Shown: positions 49,076-61,879 of the stretch, one piece after another
Numbering within the stretch: position 1 is the stretch's first letter
Layout: every line of letters begins with the position of its first letter
Assembly: GCA_036023115.1 (NCBI GenBank)
Contig: JAYKKT010000064.1
Location: 8,688,501 to 8,752,500, forward strand
DNA from: Brasenia schreberi
Taxonomy: Eukaryota > Streptophyta > Magnoliopsida > Nymphaeales > Cabombaceae
Length of the DNA stretch: 64,000 nt
Direction: 5' to 3'
Made by a program: the position numbers and the translations under genes
The notes under the pieces: model-generated
Told to the model about the DNA's origin: nothing
Database searches by the model: none
Seen by the model: the letters and a program-made list of their open reading frames with translations, nothing else

Positions 49076-49155
49076 ACGGGTACGGTACCGGTACCCGGTA
49101 CGGGTACGGGTACCAGGTACGCAATTTTCTAAAAAACTAAGGTACGGGTACGGCA
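49076..49155. repeat. Left subterminal GGTACC/ACGGGTACG array of the hAT element
   Basis: Clustered, overlapping ACGGGTACGG, GGTACCGGTACC and GGTACGGG units in both orientations. Subterminal arrays in hAT elements are transposase-binding sites; the palindromic units can form hairpins. Confidence 0.75.
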
Positions 49156-49166
49156 GTATTAAAAAA

Positions 49167-49305
<139 letters not shown>

Positions 49306-50234
49306 ATTATATAGAGCATTCTATATTTTAAAGAGCATTCTAGTGTTTTGTGAATAATTTTATTCTAACTATGACTATGAGAATGACATTTATATTCTTC
49401 TTCAAAGTAAGAACAATTAAACAACAAACACATACAAGAAGTCGTCAATTGAATTTGCAAGAAAAGATCTGAAACCAACATAAAAGGCGATCTCCATCAT
49501 TGGGGTTGCAGTGCTTCCCATAAGAGAATCAAGAGTTCCTCCTGAAGAAGCATCATTTCAAGAATATCATAAATCAGAATAATGAAGTCAACAACATATA
49601 AGCAAGACCAACATATACAAAAAGAATTAATGAAGAGATAGATAGTCCTTTGTCAATCACAGCATGTCAACATCAAATGAAGCAGATTTAAAGCTATGCA
49701 TATCTTGCACATCCATCTTAATATCTGAATCATTTTCATGAAGTTAGCTCAAAATCAATGAAAAAGGTATAATAAAATGAAAGTGATTATGATATGGCAT
49801 ACCTGTTTTAAACTCGTACTTCGTAGTGCAATCTTCCTACGTATTACATAAACTCACAACAAACTCGTATTAAATAGTTCATGAACAAACAAGCAAATAC
49901 AAACTTGGATACAATCATACAATGAATTATGAAACAATATCATTCCAATTTCGAACAAAATATTACAAGAAGCATATCAACACAAAAAAGTTACGAGTTT
50001 GTATCAAAATTCATATTCTAAGCACAATATTTTGAATCTAAATACATTTTGTTTCAAACTTCAACAGTCTCGATTTCAGTATTTCCTTCACTATCATCTG
50101 TAAAAAGGACTGCTTCTGGTTCATCAAGAGAGAGACTAAGCAACTTCAAGAATCCTAACCATTCCTCCTTCAAATGTATCCCATTCATCTCCACCAATGT
50201 CCCACATTTTAGTCTCACCCTCATTATAGTTCTT

Positions 50235-52080
50235 ATTCTTCCTTGAGAGAGATGAAGATTTGTGTGGACAAAACTAAATCTTCACTCTCTTGGGATTTAG
50301 CCTATTCCTTTTCATGGTGGATAAAGGAATATGTGCTCCAATTCCTTTCACAACAAGAGGAAGAGGAAGGTCAGCAAGGAGCTTCAAGGCAATGGTTTGA
50401 AGTTTGGGATTGAAGCTCCATACATGACCCACCATTCCTTTAGTTTCAAGTTCCACCTATCTTGCAAGCAATCAAATTGGCCAAGCTTCTTCTTCACCAC
50501 TTGAGAATTTAACAAACTCTGAAGTGGCCTCTAGCCTTTCTTGAGGATCAGGAAAGTAATCCTTAGACATTGTTTCTCCTATACAAATCTCATTGTCCTT
50601 ATGTGGGGAACTCGCTTTTGGAGCTTCTCGAAAGCCATTGTCTACAATAATACCTATTATACAAAATATAAATTGTGATTACTATAATACAAAAATCAAA
50701 GTACATCTTAGAAGAAAAATAAAAGAACTTAAACTTGGAAAGTTAATTAAATTTACCTAGGATTAAGTGAATGAGTTAAGCAATGAAGAGGTGTGCAACT
50801 TTTATTCCATCTAGAAATTAGGATGTCATACACCACTCCATAGAAGGATGAATGTTGATTCAACTCCTTTTCCTCGTGTTGATAGATTGCTAGCTTCACT
50901 TGCTCAATCATAGAATCCCATTTCTCATAAACCAAATGAAGGTTTGACTTATCGATGTCACAAGAACGAAGCATTTCATAGATGGGCTTTGTAAAGCTTA
51001 GAATATAATCAACTTTATCCCACCAAAGGTCATTCAAAATTGTTTCTTTCACAAAGGCAAGCTTGACCTTTTGAACATCATCTTCTCTATAGTGAGACCA
51101 TTCTTCACTAATGACCATAGATTGGAGGCCATGCTTAATAGTTCTAAACCTTTTAACATTACAATGAGTGGAGGCAAATCTAGTCTCAAAGAATGAAAGT
51201 AACTTCAGATGCACAAATTGATTATACATGGCTAGCCTCATGGAATGATTCATGATAAAATTCTTAACGAAAAAGGCATCATCAATGATATCAAAGAATA
51301 ATCCAATGACACTCAAAGATAAACACTCTCATTATTTGGATTATTTTTAGAGCACAAATATTTTTCAAAGCAAGATTCAAGGTCATCAGTCCACCAATCT
51401 ATAACTATGCTTACTCCCTTTTCTGGCTAAGTATCTTTGATAGGTTGAAGCAATCTCATCAAATGAACTTTTTCTTTCTGTAATAGTGTAGTCCTGATTG
51501 CATTGTAACTAGGTGGAGTAAAACCTGAAATTGAGGTGTTAGAAGCATATTTGAATGCACTAACATAATAAGGGTTTCTAGCTACATTAAAAGGCAAACC
51601 TGCAGAGTAAAATAATCTTGCTATTTCACATGTCAAGTGATCTCTTGCTTCATTGTTAAATGCTTTTGCCAATTGGCTTTCACCTAATCTTTTTCTTTTA
51701 CTTCCATCAAATGATTCAAGTGTAGGTGGATTCAAACTTGTAGTTCCAGTAGGTAAGGAAACTTGTAATTGTCTAGATTTTTCATGTGCTTCTCTCTCAA
51801 TTTGTCTCATCTCTGAAAGATATTGATCAGTAACACCCAAACAAACAACTATGCCATTTCCTTTTTCCTTTAATAAGTGACACTTCACTCTAAAATATGA
51901 ACCTTTATAAGTTAAACCACAGTAGTTACACCGCCAACTTGCATTTCCACCTCCTGCCTTTTTGTTTTGTAACAATGACACATATGCCCAAAGCGGGCAA
52001 CCTTTTTCTGGTTTTCCAAATGCAAATTTACTAGTGATTGAAGCAGACGAAGTACTACCAGTAGCAGACATATTAGACAT
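50235..52080 (-). pseudogene. hAT transposase, BED finger / DUF659 / dimerisation domain, broken
   Basis: It reads MSNMSATGS (start at 52080), then a BED-type finger (CPLWAYV, WRCNYCG, YFRVKCHLL, GIVVC) at residues 28-80. FYSAGLPFNVARNPYY and FTPPSYNAIRTTLL follow, then after a stop EKGVSIVIDWWTDD, corresponding to the first catalytic-Asp block. The central block with the second catalytic Asp is missing between about 51400 and 51310. Sequence resumes with DDAFFVKNFIMNHSMRL, LLSFFETRFAS, WWDKVDYILSFTKPIYEML and TPLHCLTHSLNPR. A GT-AG intron (about 50752-50660) precedes DNGFREAPKASSPHKDN and the C-terminal dimerisation block (FNPKLQTIALKLL, MKRNRLNPKR). Frameshifts occur near the end. The family cuts and pastes hAT elements; this copy should be inactive. 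Confidence 0.85.
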
Positions 52081-53220
52081 CTGAAAATAAACAAAATGAG
52101 GGTGTCATTGGGTATCTTTACTATGATAAATTGATAATTGAACACTATGTTGAAAGGTTAACATCATGTGTATTGTTCTGTTAACACTTAACAGGATTGC
52201 TTTTACAATACAAGGACAACACTCTAAGAATGACTCTTTACTATAGCACAAGGACATACGAATAACAATAAGTAAAGATGCACACACACATAACAGGATT
52301 GCTGCTGTTAACAGGATTGCTGCACAGTGCACACATATAACAGTGCTTCATTGTTCTGCAACATTGCATTTGAGCTCTCTTACTCACATATAACAGGATT
52401 ACTCCCATATCACAGCAACCACATTGTAAGTGTATATATCCGATTCCATTGACAAGTGACAACTATTTCACATAAACCACATAACGTTGTAACTTGTAAG
52501 TGTACATAAACCACATAATGTCACAAACATGAAACATGTCGGCATGCCTTCAATTCAATGTTTCAATACGAAATGAGCCCCATTTCCACCTGAATATATC
52601 ACAGTAGAAACAATGCACACACACAGAGTTAATCTGGGGGCCAAGAAGAATGGAAGTTAAGGCCTTAGGGTAGGGATGTCAATGGAGTGGATACAAAATG
52701 TAAGGCAGCCTCGCTTCCAAAATCAATCAACCAGGTTAGGTGACGAAACATCAGTCGTCATTGAACAACAAGTTATAAAGAGAGAGAGAGAACTCAAATG
52801 ATCATGATAGCTCAGAGAGCTCAAATGCCCCATCTCCACGATAGCTCAGAGAGCTCAAATGTTCCATCTTTCGCATAGCTTTAGGAGATATCTAGACAGT
52901 TGCATTGCACACAAACACTACAACTCAGAGAGCTCAAATGCCTCATCTACACGATAGCTCAGCATGATCATGATGCCTTCAATACGAAATGAGTCCCGTG
53001 CCGTTAACCTGTAGCAGAACAACCAACAAGGCAACAACTGTACCAGGCGGTCAATAGACGAAGGATGGTGGTCGACGGTCGGTGATCGCACTGATCGATG
53101 ATCGGCCTGAGACGAAGGAAGCTGTAGTGAGACGAAGGACGGAAGGAGAGAGAGAGAGAGAGCCAGGGGAAGAATCGAGAGAGTTAGGCTTAGGGTTTTA
53201 TTTATTTTTTGGATTGGATT

Positions 53221-53430
53221 CGGGTACCAGCAGGTCAACTGACCCGAATCCGGTCCACCCACGTACCGGGTACCAGTACGTGGCATACCCATATTTGGGT
53301 ACGCGTACCGGTATACGTATTGACGTACCGGTATGCCAAAACGCATATGGGTACGTACCCAACGTACCCATACGCGTACCCGTACCCGGTACGTACCGGA
53401 TACGGGTACGACGCCCAAATAGGCGTACCC
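53221..53430. repeat. Right subterminal GGTACG array of the hAT element
   Basis: Repeated GGGTACG, CGTACCGG and CGTACCCATA units in both orientations over 200 bases, mirroring the left array. Open frames in all directions across it are rich in Tyr, Pro, Val, Arg and Thr and are repeat artefacts. Confidence 0.75.
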
Positions 53431-53441
53431 GTGCTACATTG

Positions 53442-53750
53442 GTTGTTATTGAAGTGCATCTATCTATCTATCTATCTATCTATATAGGTTGGGAGAGAGA
53501 GAGAGAGAGAGAAGAGAAAGAAGGAGGCTCTCGAAGAACTCGTTTGTTTCACTTTTGGTTGTTATTGAACACTGTTGGATATGCACAAGTATAAATAGAT
53601 GTCTGTCCTGACCTTCATGAGTGGACATCTCTCCGTTATTCACCATCAAGGCCGCCGGGTCACGGTGTTATACAGCGAGCTTATCCGCGCACATACATGA
53701 TACACGTATATATGTGAATATCGTACCTATATCACAAATTAATACAACTC
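53442..53750 (+). mobile_element. L1-type LINE fragment, right part, with internal duplication and repeats
   Basis: It begins with the second GTTGTTAT duplication and TGAAG, then (TATC)n and (GA)n tracts. At 53545-53562 ACTTTTGGTTGTTATTGAA appears once more, so a short piece of the LINE around the insertion site is duplicated. 53640-53700 (GGGTCACGGTGTTATACAGCG) matches 30125-30165 of the other LINE copy. Confidence 0.6.
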
Positions 53751-53879
53751 TTAGTTTTCAGTGTTTGCGAACAAATGAATCTATTCATGCTATTGTCACG
53801 CGACTGTCGTGCTATGACGGGGTGAAGAAAGCGAGGTGTGATTACTCTGCCTGTCAAACCTCAAGTTGGTAAGTTGTTT

Positions 53880-54055
53880 AAAGAGCAATAAACACAGGAA
53901 GATACTCGATTGTTTTTTTTTTTCCTGTTGATTTGGAAGACGCTCTCGTTGGTGCAGTTAAGAAAGTAGCTTGTGAGCTAAAACCACGTCTTACAAAAGA
54001 AAAACCTGTGGTACCATTTCCAGCGGGGAAAACATTAAAGGACTTACAGGTACAA
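53880..54055 (+). other. Possible isolated exon
   Basis: An open run reads EDALVGAVKKVACELKPRLT and KEKPVVPFPAGKTLKDLQ, then CAG|GTACAA, a fair donor. A polypyrimidine tract and TTG..GATTTGGAAG precede it. A further coding-like phrase, CDYSACQTSS, ends at TTG|GTAAGTTG (53871). The parent gene is not recognised and no neighbouring exon was found. Confidence 0.3.
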
Positions 54056-54879
54056 CTAAGTTATGTTTATCCTTTATTGTTCCAATTTTGGTACCTATTA
54101 TCTAATATTTTTTTACTCCTTTAGCTTATATATATATATAAAAGAAGCAGTATGTACTCAATACTTAATCATACTTAATGACTCATTTATGTATAGTTTC
54201 ACCGTTTATGGTCAATATCTTCTACTACCATTCCAGTATCCAAAACTGCCTTCGACTAGTTAAAACCATCATTGTCACCATCTAAACCACCTGAAAAACT
54301 TCAATATTTATATATAGGTGGTTTTGTGGTTTTAGTTAGGTTTTTTTCTATATGGTTTTATAGTAGCTGTAGCGGTTTTGAATGGTTGAAGATGGTTTTG
54401 GGAAATAGAAGAGTATTGAAAGGTGATTAAAGGCAGAAACCGTTAGTTGAAATAGTGAAACCATGTAAAATGAGTCATTGGGTACGTTGGATTATTGAGC
54501 ATGGGCTACCAACTGTATCTATCTATCTATATATGTGTGTATATATATATCATTTTGATATTTGAAATTCGATAGCGCATGTGATTGTCTGGCACCTAGT
54601 CGTTCCGGGCTAAGCAAGACTTCACCAAAGTACTAGAGGTTCAACACAAGCAAAGACACAACATACATAAAGAAAAATGAGAGGCAGAAGAGAACTTGAA
54701 TGAAAGTTGTTTATTGATAGCAAAAATATGCATTCCCGCTGACACATTTACAACTCAAAATATAGGACTCTTACTTAGCAGTAAAATAAATAATGATCTT
54801 TTCCATATGCGAAAGGCATAAGACTGAGTACAAAGTTGCTAGGACCATGGAACAATTCATCATAGTTGCTATAAGCCAT
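54056..54879. other. No gene recognised
   Basis: AT-rich sequence with (ATCT)n and (TA)n tracts near 54515-54550. Confidence 0.35.
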
Positions 54880-55265
54880 TCACGAACTTAAATAGTCTAT
54901 CCTCTATTGTCATCGTTTGAATGCTTAACATTAAGATTTGATACTCTTTAATCTATTCCTTCAGTGCTACATTCTGTTTCAACCTATAAAGAATTTTCTC
55001 TTGGCTATAAACTCATTCTTTTGTGAGAGAAAGTGGTATCTTATTGCTCACTTGAACTCATCCCATATATTCATATGAGATTGTCCTGTCCTAACATCAT
55101 CCAGCATATGGAACCACCAAACCATGACATTATCTTGGAGAAACATGACTACAATCACCAGTTTCATCTCCTCAATTGCAAGTTTGTAGCCTTTGTGGTA
55201 TAGCTCCATTAAAGAAATTTTCAATACCATTGCATCACCACTCCCATATGTTGATATCAAATCAC
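54880..55265 (-). mobile_element. Gypsy-type gag fragment, minus strand
   Basis: The minus-strand frame reads KLAIEEMKLVIVVMFLQDNV, MVWWFHMLDDVRTGQSHMNI and WDEFK, then with stops AIRYHFLSQKNEFIAKRKFF. The order (hydrophobic helix, A-x-x-W-W, W-x-E-F-K, F-x-P/S) resembles the capsid part of Ty3/gypsy gag. No protease, RT or LTR of this element was seen nearby. Confidence 0.5.
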
Positions 55266-55760
55266 CACGGGTGAATGCCTCAAGTTATCGTACCTTGAGT
55301 CATATAGGAGTCGTTTCACTCTCCGAACATTCTCATGTCCATTCACCAATGTGCACTCAATCCTTCTAATAGATCCAACACCTCATATTGTTAAGGAGCC
55401 TATCTCTCCTAGGTTAGACTTTAATCAGGTCATTATAGCTTCATCTATTTAGAGGTACTACTCTAACCACTCCAAATTGATAGTTCAGCATGTCATATAT
55501 ATTCTTCCAAGTTTCCGTGCGGTGTTCAAGTTATTCTTCTAAGTTTCTGGCATTTTGTTGACAACGAGACTAAGGTCCCACGTGTTATTTCCTTCGAAAA
55601 TTTCCCCCTTTCCTTCCTCCGTCCTACACATGTCTTGATTTTCTTTCTCTTGCCATCATGCACCACCTCTCTTTTTCTCTCAAATCCACTCCCACAGACG
55701 AAAGATCAAACGCACCACTCGTGATTGGATGCACCACCTAGGGTCTTCTTTAGATGTAAT

Positions 55761-56162
55761 TGTAAGTTGTTGGTGGCAACAATAGGCCTCAATAACAATA
55801 ACAACCATGAAATGCAGTAAGAAGGACCTTCTTCACAAATTTCATGAGTTGCTTTATAAAGGATAAAGTTTATAGAGAAGAACATTTTGTTGCTTTTTGA
55901 AAAAGATACAAGCATCTCCTCGATATACATAAAATGACTTTTAACGAAAAGCCTTGTGAAGAAATCACAGTAAGTAGAAAAGTGAGATATATATACATGA
56001 AAAGTAACAAAAGAATAGAGCAGATATATAACAAAAGAAAAACAATGCTTCCTGTGTGAAACTCCCTTGCATGGAAACCATGTTGCCTTCAAGCTTCATC
56101 AAAGTATCTTCTCATCAACTAAAGACTGGTGATCATCCTAGGTGAGATCTCCATCTCTAACA
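55761..56162 (+). mobile_element. Copia LTR (5' LTR), 402 bp
   Basis: It starts TGTAAGTTGTTGG and ends CATCTCTAACA. Next comes C and TGGTATCACAACC, a primer-binding site of the initiator-Met tRNA kind used by plant copia elements. The matching 3' LTR starts at 61057. Shared phrases include ATGCTTTATAAARGATAAAG, AAAATGACTTT.AACG and CATGTTGCC. Confidence 0.85.
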
Positions 56163-57359
56163 CTGGTATCACAACCTGCATTTTGATCAGAGTCTAAAAG
56201 AAAAATGTATGTTGTTAGTGCTTTTTAAAAACATAGAGAGAAAATACGTCGAAATTTTTTTCCACCATAAAGTTTTTTCCCCTTACAGAAAAACCAAATA
56301 GTAACAGAGAACAAAAAAGGAGAGGAGGGAAGGGATAGAGACTATTCTCTACGTGTGAAAGGTTGAGCGTAGGCCAGAAAGTCAAAAGAGCAAAACCAGA
56401 GTCTGGACGTAGGCGAGGTAGCTAGAAAGGGAGGAAGAGGCCAAGCGAAGACACTCCCTCCATCTCTCTCTCTCATTCTTCTTCTCTCTCTCCTGCTTTA
56501 AAGAACGCGATTTTGCAAAACCGCGGGCGATAAACCATCTAGAACAGCAGACAAAAAAGTTTGTTTTGTCCTCAAGTATTCACTTAAATTATAATCTACC
56601 ACTGAGTGAAATTACCAAATTGTCTAGATATTTTAAAGTAAAAAGATTGATTTTCCTCTCGACATACGAAAGGTATTTTCTATCCTCTGGCAATTTGTGA
56701 TAATTACAAAATACCAACCTAGTTTAATTATGTTGTTCACCGTCAATATATTGAATATTCACAAGTCTACCATTGCACGAAAAGATGATTTTGCCCTAGT
56801 CTTAAAATCTTTATTTTGTTTAAAATTACCAGAATGAACAAAAGTTAAAATTACAAGTTTGCCCTTTACTTGTAAAGAAATTACAAAATTAGATAGAAAG
56901 TAAATTTACTATTTCATCCTCAGATTGCTTTTGAAATTATAAAATCTGTCTGAAACTTATATATTTTTGTTATGGTACTCAAAAGTTTTTTAAAATTATT
57001 GTTTAGTGTTTGAAAATATTATAGTTTAGTACCTAGACATTATAAATACTGCAATTTAGTACCTAGCTATTTTTTATTATTGATTCATTAGAAAATATCT
57101 TATGGCTAATTATTTGTTGTTTGTTTTATATTTTTCATTTAAAATATTCAAACCATTTACTTGTTGTCTTTGCCATATTAGTAAAAATAACTTCTATAAT
57201 ATGTGTTTCTGAATTGGCAAAGAAAAGAAAATTAATTGGCTTGAACTTTCAAACGTACAAAAGAAGAATCTCATTGGCCTTAACTTTAGAGGGTGTTGAT
57301 TATGTACTTAGAGAAACCGTTTTACCCCTACCCCAAATACAATAAATGAGGAAAAAAAT
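56163..57359 (+). mobile_element. 5' untranslated interior of the copia element
   Basis: It begins with the primer-binding site. The remainder, to the first gag codons, is AT-rich with a (TC)n tract at about 56460-56490. No host gene is recognised. Confidence 0.5.
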
Positions 57360-58753
57360 ATAAGACATTTCTAAAGGATGACACTATAACCAAGACTATA
57401 ATGTTAACATACATTGAACATAACTTGATTAAGGTCTTTGAAGAATTTGAAACCGCAAAAGAGTTATTTGACTCTTTGGCCACTAAGTATGATACCACAA
57501 CTAAGTTGTATATCCAACTACTCCTTCAAAATTATAATTCTTATAAAATGAAAGAAGGTGATAATGTAATTGAATATATTAACCAAATGTTGGCAATGAC
57601 TTGTAATTTAACAATAGTGAAGTCAGTCATTCCTAAATTGATGTAAATATCCACAATTCTAAACAGTCTCCCTCCTTCCTATAATATGGTAAACACAACC
57701 CTTAAACTTGGACCAAATTTTACTCTTTTATAACTCTCATTGAAACTAGCAATTTAATAAGAATATATGAATAAAAATAAAAGAGAAAAATTGTTAGTTA
57801 CCTAAGATGATTTAGGGTCAAGATCTAAAAATAACTAGAATAAAAAGAAATGAAATAAGAGATTTGGTAAGAATAATGACAAGAAGGGTGGTAAGTTTTT
57901 TAAGAAATCACAAAAATTTACATCTTGAATAAAGTGCTACAATTATGGTAAAATAGGGCACTACAAATGAGAGTACAACAACAACGACGGTGAGAATAAC
58001 CAATGACGCAGCTTAATGAAGAAGCAAGACATAATCTGCATCATTTTTTAGTATATCTACATGGATCGCCCGATCATTGGTTGGTGGATCGATTCTATAG
58101 TGACCTTAGACATCTCAAAGAGGAAAGAGAAAGCGATTGACTTAAAGGAATACAAACTTTAAGAGCATCATGTTTATATAGGTAATAATACCTTTTTTGA
58201 TGTTCTTGAGATTAGTTTCTTTAGAGTTTTTGTAAAAGGTACACCAATTGTACTTACTAATTTTTTATTATGCCCTCTATTAAGCATAATCTTGTGTTGG
58301 TCCCCTATCTTGGTAAAGAAAGGATTTGAGAACAGGTTTGTCCCTAGCAAAGTTAATGTGGGAAAACATAGCAATATAATATTTTTAGGTTTATTTGATG
58401 TTGAACATGGTTTGTTTAAAATAAATATAAATAAAAATGAAAGTTATTCTGTCTATATTGATTGTGCTCTTTCTATTGATGTAAATGTATAGTATAAACA
58501 CTTAGGGCATATAAGTTTGAACAAGTTGAAAAAATTAAACGACTTTAACTTATTACCTAGATTTAATGAAAACACTTTTAATAAGTGTGAGGCTTGTATA
58601 TAAGGGAAAATTACTTGAAAATCATTTCTCACATAAATAATTAGAACAACAACCCTATTAGAAATTATTCATACCAATTTATTTGGATCCTTCAGGGTAA
58701 GATCTCATCGTGGAAAGGTATATTTTATAACCTTCATCAATGATTATTCGAGA

Positions 58754-58825
<72 letters not shown>

Positions 58826-60830
58826 CATATAAGTTTGAGGCACTTAAGGTATTCAAAGAATATAAGTAAGAAGTTGAAAATAAATTAGGGAAGACAATCA
58901 AAGACTTAAGGTTAGATCAAGGTGGTGAATACACCTATAAAGAATTCTTAAAATATTGTAAAGACTTTGGTATTTCAAAATAAAATACCATGCCTAGAGC
59001 ACCTTAACAAAATTGTGTAGTAGAGAGATATAATATGACCTTATTAAATATGACTAGGTTCATGTTAATAGATGCTTCTCTTCTTATGAAATTTTGGAGA
59101 GAAGTGGTTTGTATAACTATATATATTCTAAATAAAGTACCATGTAAAGTTGTATTCTTTACACCATATGAAATGTGATTTGGAAGAAAACCAAACTTGG
59201 GTTATCTCAAGAGGTGGGGATCTATAGTATATTTAAAGATCCTTGATGAGTATAGGGATAAGTTAGACAACAATTCCTTAAGATATATTTTTATTTGATA
59301 TCCTAAAGGTTTTAATGGATATCATTTTATCATAAGGATCATGGTTTAATAGAAAGTAGGGATATTGAATTCTTAGAAGAATCTAAGAATGACATTCTTG
59401 AAAATGATGATTAATGCATTGATCTAGATCCGTTGTCATTTGAACTCATAGATAATAATGGAACCAAAATTTTAAGTAGACATAAGAGACCTAGGGTCAC
59501 ACCGTCCTTAAAGTATTATCACGCTTACCTTGCATAGAAAGTATGCAATTTTGTGAATTTAGATTAGCTGATTCATAAACATATCAGCATGCTATCAACA
59601 TATCTGAATCATTAGAATAGGAAAAGGTCATGGATAAAAGAATTGAATCCATTGAAAAAAACCAGGTTTGAGAATTGGTTGATTTGCCAAGAGGAAGGAA
59701 AGTCATAGGCAGTAAATGAGTTCTGAAAAAGAAATATAAAGTCGATGGGTCTATCAAAAAGTTTAAGGAGAGGTTGGCTGCAAATAAATTCTCACAAAAA
59801 GATGAGATAAATTATGTTGGGACATTCTCATGTTGCGAAATTTGTATCGATAAGGATAATCCTAGAAATTTTAGCATATTAAGATTTGGATTACATCAAT
59901 TAGATGTAAAAACCATTTTTCTAAATGGAGATTTAGATGAAATCATGTATATACAACAACTAGAATGATATGTTGTTAAAAGCCACGAAGATAAAGTATA
60001 TAGGTTGAAAAAATCCTTATATGGCCTTAATAGTCACCTCGTCAATGATATTTAACTTTTCAAAATACTAGAACTTGGGTTTGTGGCTAATAATTTTGAT
60101 CATTTTGTGTATATTTGAAACAGTATGAACCACTTTGTCATTCTATTGTTATATGTAGATGGCATATTGTTGATTGGGAATGACAATTAATTGATTGCCA
60201 AAAAGGTCATGGTTAAACTCGAGGTTCGAAATAAAGTATATGGGAGATGTATCTTATATCCTGGGTATAAAGATTTCTCATGATAGAGAATTTAATCTCT
60301 AATGTTTGAGTAAAGAGAGATATATTGATTATATCCTTAAGTAGTTTAAAATGGGTGAGTGCAAGCCTGTAGCTACACTCATTGCTAAAGGAGTCAAATT
60401 GAGTAAGGTGATTGCCCCGGTGAGGGAGAGAACAAGACTAATGTTCCTTACACATAAGTTGTGGGTAGTTTTATGTATGTGATGTTGTATAAAAGACTTG
60501 ATATCAACTTTGTTATTGGTCTTTTGAATACATATCAAAGTGATCCTGGTTGGCAACAAGAAACTAAGTATATTACTTGGAGTATAGATGCTATAGGTAC
60601 CGTTTGTATAAGCCGCTTCATACATGTTCTCAAACTACATATAGCCAATGAGCTAATTTTCATTTATTGTGACAACAATGCAACAATTACACTTATTAAG
60701 AGTGGAGTTGATAGCTCAAGAAGCAAGCATATAATAGTTAAATATCACTACGCTCAAAAGAAATGAGATATCTATATCTTATATGCTAACATATGATATG
60801 TTGGTTGACCAACATCTCAAAAGAACTTTT
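57360..60830 (+). mobile_element. Copia polyprotein region, decayed
   Basis: The domains appear in the copia order. Gag (57400-57650) reads AKELFDSLATKYDTTTKLYI with a NSLPPSY motif. A zinc-knuckle relic (CYNYGKIGHYK) lies near 57935. Pre-integrase (HLGHISLNKLKKL) lies near 58505 and the integrase start (IHTNLFGSFR) near 58670. RT (59640-60200) includes KKFKERLAANKFSQKD, FGLHQLDVKTIFLNGDLDE, YRLKKSLYGL and LLLYVDGILLIGN (Y-V-D-G for Y-V-D-D). RNase H (60620-60770) reads IYCDNNATITLIKSGV and SSRSKHI. Stops and frameshifts are scattered and a (TA)n tract interrupts the integrase. Confidence 0.8.
58762..58823 (+). repeat. (TA)n microsatellite inside the copia integrase
   Basis: About 30 TA units, arisen in or inserted into the integrase coding region. 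Confidence 0.95.
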
Positions 60831-61056
60831 TACTAAATATGTGACTCACATGGGTTTGAAAAATACCTAGAGTATGAGTGTAGAAATATACTTTGTTAAT
60901 TGTTATTCAGGTAAAACATGTTGATTATGAAAAATTGCATAACAGGTAAAAGTCACAATTTACTTGCAACTAGAAAATGATTACTTGGTAAAACCCCAAA
61001 ATAGTGGGAGAAAGAAATATGGTATCATAGATTGGTTCAAGTGTTCAAGTGGGAGA

Positions 61057-61274
61057 TGTAAGTTTAGGTAGCCACAATAAGCTCTAATAACAACAACCAT
61101 AAAATGCACGAAGAATGACCCTCTTCTTGGATTTCATAAGATGCTTTATAAAAGATAAAGTTTAAGGACAAGAACAGTTTTTTATTTTTAAAAAAAGATA
61201 CAATCATCTCTCGAATAAATATAAAATGACTTTAACGGAAAGTCAAGAGAGGAAATCACTAGAAGTTGAAAAGC

Positions 61275-61349
<75 letters not shown>

Positions 61350-61490
61350 GGAAAAGTAATAAAGGAATAGAGTGGATATACAAAAAAAAATCCCCTTGTG
61401 TGGAAATCATGTTGCCATCGGGCTTTATGAGAGTATATTCTCATCAACCAAAGACTCCGGCCATCATCCTAGGAGAGATCACCTACTATA
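61057..61490 (+). mobile_element. Copia LTR (3' LTR)
   Basis: It is preceded by the polypurine run GTGGGAGA and begins TGTAAGTTT. It matches the 5' LTR at 55761-56162 but contains a (TA)n expansion of about 70 bases (61276-61345), where the 5' LTR has only ATATATATAC. The right end near CACCTACTATA is approximate, so no target duplication could be paired. Confidence 0.8.
61276..61345 (+). repeat. (TA)n microsatellite in the 3' LTR
   Basis: About 35 TA units; absent as such from the 5' LTR of the same element. Confidence 0.95.
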
Positions 61491-61611
61491 ATGTAGTGAG
61501 TCTATTTGTGAGCCATTAGAATCAGGTTATTTGAAGTGACATTGTTTCAAGGTGAAGTGAAGTGACCATTCTTAGCTATGGGAAGGCGATGTTCCCTTTC
61601 AGCGGAGCTAA

Positions 61612-61790
61612 AACAACAACTACAACAACAACTAAGCCTTTTCCCATACTAGATGGGGTCAGCTACATGGATTCTTTACTTCTACATAGCCTTATCATAA
61701 TTTGTAGAATTCATGGTAAATAAGTCTGACAAAGTTTTACGTTGGCTTTCGAAAGCCTAACACAACCCTCCTCCTTTACCCAGGAACAGT
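61612..61790 (-). mobile_element. Internally deleted RTE element (5' region joined to 3' tail)
   Basis: On the minus strand 61790-61726 (GGAGGGTTGTGTTAGGCTTT, CGTAAAACTTTGTC) matches the 5' region of the RTE at 62500-62580. 61725-61612 (AAGAATCCATGTAGCTGACC, TAGTATGGGAAAAGGCTTAG, TTG tail) matches the RTE 3' end at 24500-24585. The whole coding region between them is gone. Confidence 0.75.
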
Positions 61791-61879
61791 AAATGGTAAT
61801 CTGTTAATCAGGTACACTACTGTGAGAATAACTTCGAGCCAAAAGAATTTAGGGACATTATATTCCAAAAATAATCAAA

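Noticed and set aside
52918..53594. Long open frames of 166 and 170 codons on both strands
   Set aside because: They arise from the GGTACG/CGTACC subterminal array of the hAT element, which is open in several frames because the repeat word lacks stops.
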